Shown piece after piece: positions 62,106 through 64,000 of a DNA stretch of 64,000 nucleotides. Below the pieces are notes generated by a model. That model was not told the origin of the DNA and did not search any database. It worked only from the letters and a program-made list of their open reading frames with translations. The DNA is taken from positions 1-64,000 of the forward strand of contig CAJUTW010000001.1 of NCBI GenBank assembly GCA_910589335.1, written 5' to 3'. The translations under genes were made by a program, and so were the position numbers. Positions within the stretch are counted from its first letter, which is position 1. Every line of letters begins with the position of its first letter. Origin of the DNA: an uncultured Bacilli bacterium (GTDB lineage: Bacteria > Bacillota_I > Bacilli_A > RF39 > UBA660).

Positions 62106-63320
62106 ATGAATTCAAATTTTAATATGGTAAAAAAACCTAAAAAAGAAGAAGTAATTGAAGAGGAAGAAGAGACTTTATTAGAAGAAATAGAAGATAAAAA
62201 TAAAGTTTTATCAGCTCGTAAGAGAATGTATAAAATGATGAAAATAATTATTTTTGGTACTATAATTTTATTAGTAATCTTATATATTTGTTCAATGTTT
62301 ATAAAAAAAGATTATTCTTATACAGAGATTGAAAAGATTGTAAAAGATGCTGCTATTTCATACTTTAAAGATAATCCTAATAGTTTACCTACTGAAGAAG
62401 GAAATATAGTAGAAATTGATGCAAGTAATTTAGTTGTTGCTGAAAAAATGAAAGATTTAGGTGAATATACTAAAGAAGGTGTTGTTTGTTCGGCAACAGT
62501 TCAGGTTGAAAAGTCTGGTGATCAATTTTTATATACTCCATATTTAAATTGTGGAGATAAATATACTACAGAAGAGTTATATAAAAGATTAATTAAAGAT
62601 GAGAACATAGTAAATTCAGGTTATGGTTTATATCAAAATAATGGAGCTTATCATTATCGTGGAGAAAAGGTAGATAATTATCTTCAATTAGATGAAACAC
62701 TTTGGAGAATAGTAAAGATTACAGCTAATAATAATATTGTTTTAATAAGTAATGATGGAATTACATATGAACAACCTTGGGATAATAGATTTAATGAAAG
62801 AAATAAATTTACATCAGGATTTAATAATTATAGTTCTAGTAGAGTAAAAGAATATTTAGATAAAGTTTATTCTAATCCTGTAAAAGAAAAAGGTGAAATT
62901 TTATTATCTGATAAAGATAAGTCTAAATTAGTTTCTTATAACTTATGTACAGGTAAGAGAGATGCTAATAGTACTGCAAAGGATAATTCTTTAGAATGTA
63001 CTGAAGTATTACAAAATCAAAAATATGGTTTATTAACTTTATCAGATTATTTATATGCTAGTATTGATTCAAGTTGTCAAAATGCTGCAACTAAGACTTG
63101 TCAAAATTATAATTATTTAGTAAAAAAAGGAAAATCTTGGTGGTTACTTACTGGTGATACAATAGATGATTCTATCGTGTATGCAGTTAAAGAAAGTGGA
63201 GCTGTATCTAGACAAATGGCAAGTAATTATCATACTATAAGACCAGTAATTTATTTGAATAGTAAAGTTTTATATAAAAGTGGAGATGGAACACTTGAAA
63301 AACCTTTTAAAATTAAATAG
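62106..63320 (+). CDS. Paralog of the 38446 protein, membrane-anchored, DUF6273-like
   Basis: 404 aa. Acidic cytosolic head (EEVIEEEEETLLEEIEDKNK), one span (~47-67), helix IEKIVKDAAISYFKDNPNSL, cysteine pair (GVVCSATVQVEKS, YLNCGDK), then WRIVKITANNNIVLISND, SWWLLTGDT, RPVIYLNSKVLYKSGDGTLE and KPFKIK. The helix, cysteine pair and final module match the protein at 38446. It closes the secretion locus, ten or so bases after virD4, with a terminator following. Confidence 0.7.
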   Translation: MNSNFNMVKKPKKEEVIEEEEETLLEEIEDKNKVLSARKRMYKMMKIIIFGTIILLVILYICSMFIKKDYSYTEIEKIVKDAAISYFKDNPNSLPTEEGNIVEIDASNLVVAEKMKDLGEYTKEGVVCSATVQVEKSGDQFLYTPYLNCGDKYTTEELYKRLIKDENIVNSGYGLYQNNGAYHYRGEKVDNYLQLDETLWRIVKITANNNIVLISNDGITYEQPWDNRFNERNKFTSGFNNYSSSRVKEYLDKVYSNPVKEKGEILLSDKDKSKLVSYNLCTGKRDANSTAKDNSLECTEVLQNQKYGLLTLSDYLYASIDSSCQNAATKTCQNYNYLVKKGKSWWLLTGDTIDDSIVYAVKESGAVSRQMASNYHTIRPVIYLNSKVLYKSGDGTLEKPFKIK

Positions 63321-63350
63321 GAGTCTGTTATATAATAGATTCTTTTTTTT
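63321..63350 (+). terminator. Terminator of the secretion locus
   Basis: GAGTCTGT/ATAGATTC stem immediately after the stop codon, then eight T. Confidence 0.65.
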
Positions 63351-63376
63351 GCATTTATTATAATGGAGGTGAGTAT

Positions 63377-63658
63377 ATGAATATTGATATTAATAGTATT
63401 CTTAAAATGAATTCTTCAAATATAATAGATATTAGAGATAGAAATAGTTATGTAATGGGACATATTCCACAAGCTATAAATATTGAAGAGTATGATTTAT
63501 TATTTAATACAAATAAATACTTAAATAAAAATTCTATTTATTATATATATTGTGATTTAGGAAATAGAAGTGGTCAATTAGCAATGAAACTTAGAAAAGA
63601 TGGTTATAATGTTATCAATATAGAAGGTGGTTATCATAATTACTTGTTAAGAAAATAG
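63377..63658 (+). CDS. Single-domain rhodanese-like protein
   Basis: 93 aa. NIIDIRDRNSYVMGHIPQAI, then the active-site loop YCDLGNRSGQLAMKL with the persulfide-forming Cys, and GYNVINIEGGYHNYL. Complete single-domain rhodanese; sulfur carrier or transferase, substrate unknown. GGAGG precedes the ATG. Confidence 0.9.
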   Translation: MNIDINSILKMNSSNIIDIRDRNSYVMGHIPQAINIEEYDLLFNTNKYLNKNSIYYIYCDLGNRSGQLAMKLRKDGYNVINIEGGYHNYLLRK

Positions 63659-63692
63659 ATTTATAATATAATAGTTATGAAGGTGATAATAA

Positions 63693-64000
63693 TTGGAAAT
63701 AATTAATTATATTATTGATTATAGTACTAAATTTATAGCTACTGGTGGAATACCTTTTGGATTTTTGTTAGTTTTTATAGAATGTTTTATTCCAGCATTA
63801 CCATTAAGTATTTTTGTTGCTTTAAATGTTAATGCATTTGGAGTGTTTATTGGAACTCTAATTTCATGGATTGCTACTTGTTTAGGAAGTTTCTTATGTT
63901 ATTTATTATTTTCTTTTTTAGAAGAGAAATTTATTAGTAAATGGTTTAATAATAAAACTAAAAAACTTATTACAAAAGGAACATTAAAATTTAAAACAAT
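63693..64000 (+). CDS. VTT/DedA-family membrane protein, cut by window end
   Basis: At least 102 residues, open at the window edge. TTG start at 63693 with GAAGGTGAT upstream gives MEIINYIIDYSTKFIATGG, then PFGFLLVFIECFIPALPLSI and SWIATCLGSFLCYLLFSFLE. The E-x-FIPALP motif and spacing of hydrophobic segments fit the DedA/TVP38 (VTT) family, linked to lipid flipping and membrane homeostasis. Confidence 0.7.
   Translation, partial: MEIINYIIDYSTKFIATGGIPFGFLLVFIECFIPALPLSIFVALNVNAFGVFIGTLISWIATCLGSFLCYLLFSFLEEKFISKWFNNKTKKLITKGTLKFKT

Noticed and set aside
36884..63320. Integrative conjugative element
   Set aside because: No relaxase, integrase, excisionase or flanking attachment repeats were found inside the window, and tad genes are interleaved with the secretion genes.
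1..64000. UGA reassigned to tryptophan
   Set aside because: Genes end at TGA with overlapping starts (27433-27435, 54727-54729) and Trp positions in conserved motifs use TGG.

Overview
The window is very AT-rich (roughly a quarter G+C by eye) and almost entirely plus-strand coding. It looks like the chromosome of a low-GC Gram-positive of the Bacilli type, probably an uncultured gut or host-associated lineage. Reasons: a sortase and an LPFTG surface protein; the gene order ireB-ruvX-DUF1292-mltG-O-methyltransferase-trhP1-trhP2-greA, which matches the Bacillus yrzL-yrrK-yrzB-yrrL-yrrM-yrrN-yrrO-greA block; and A/G-rich ribosome binding sites. UGA acts as a stop (for example 27433-27435 and 54727-54729) and Trp is TGG, so the code is standard and not mycoplasmal.

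Layout. 1-3.8 kb: a membrane-anchored GT80-type sialyltransferase and an LPFTG wall-anchored SpaA-domain protein, behind a promoter whose -35/-10 spacer contains a run of eight G. 3.8-7.4 kb: a minus-strand structured small RNA candidate, a radical SAM protein and recG. 7.4-14.6 kb: an accessory region. It holds a second structured RNA candidate, a frameshifted relaxase-like fragment, two arrays of unrelated perfect hairpins, a pair of 22-bp direct repeats around one orphan gene, and a RepA-like ATPase whose 5' end is fused into a truncated acetyltransferase gene. A run of small unrecognised, mostly membrane-anchored proteins follows. This looks like a decayed integrated plasmid or mobilizable element. 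14.6-25.9 kb: NagZ-type hexosaminidase, Hsp20, a nonsense-bearing CAT-like pseudogene, RluD, an HD protein, a GreA paralog, an acyl-CoA ligase paired with a HAD-PlsC fusion, a hybrid histidine kinase and TspO. 25.9-35.9 kb: rhomboid protease and the conserved yrr block, interrupted by an NlpC/P60 protein carrying a pilin-like two-helix domain, and by a dNTPase.

35.9-63.3 kb is the most striking part. One co-oriented locus mixes Tad pilus genes (CpaB, CpaF/TadA, TadB, TadC, a 49-aa pilin-like peptide, two tandem pseudopilin-like proteins, a TadZ/CpaE-like protein) with Gram-positive type IV secretion genes (two VirB2-like proteins, VirB6/TrbL, VirB3/PrgI, a split VirB4, a SpoIID-C39 peptidoglycan enzyme, VirD4). 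It also holds a class B-like sortase and large secreted proteins, one cysteine-rich. Two paralogous membrane proteins bracket it. No relaxase, integrase, prepilin peptidase or outer-membrane secretin is seen, so it reads as a fixed chromosomal surface or secretion machine rather than a mobile element. Internal promoters at 48519, 50694 and 59686 suggest separate control of pilin, translocation channel and coupling ATPase. The window ends with a rhodanese and the 5' part of a VTT/DedA membrane protein.

All family assignments come from reading motifs and from memory of the families; no database search was run.
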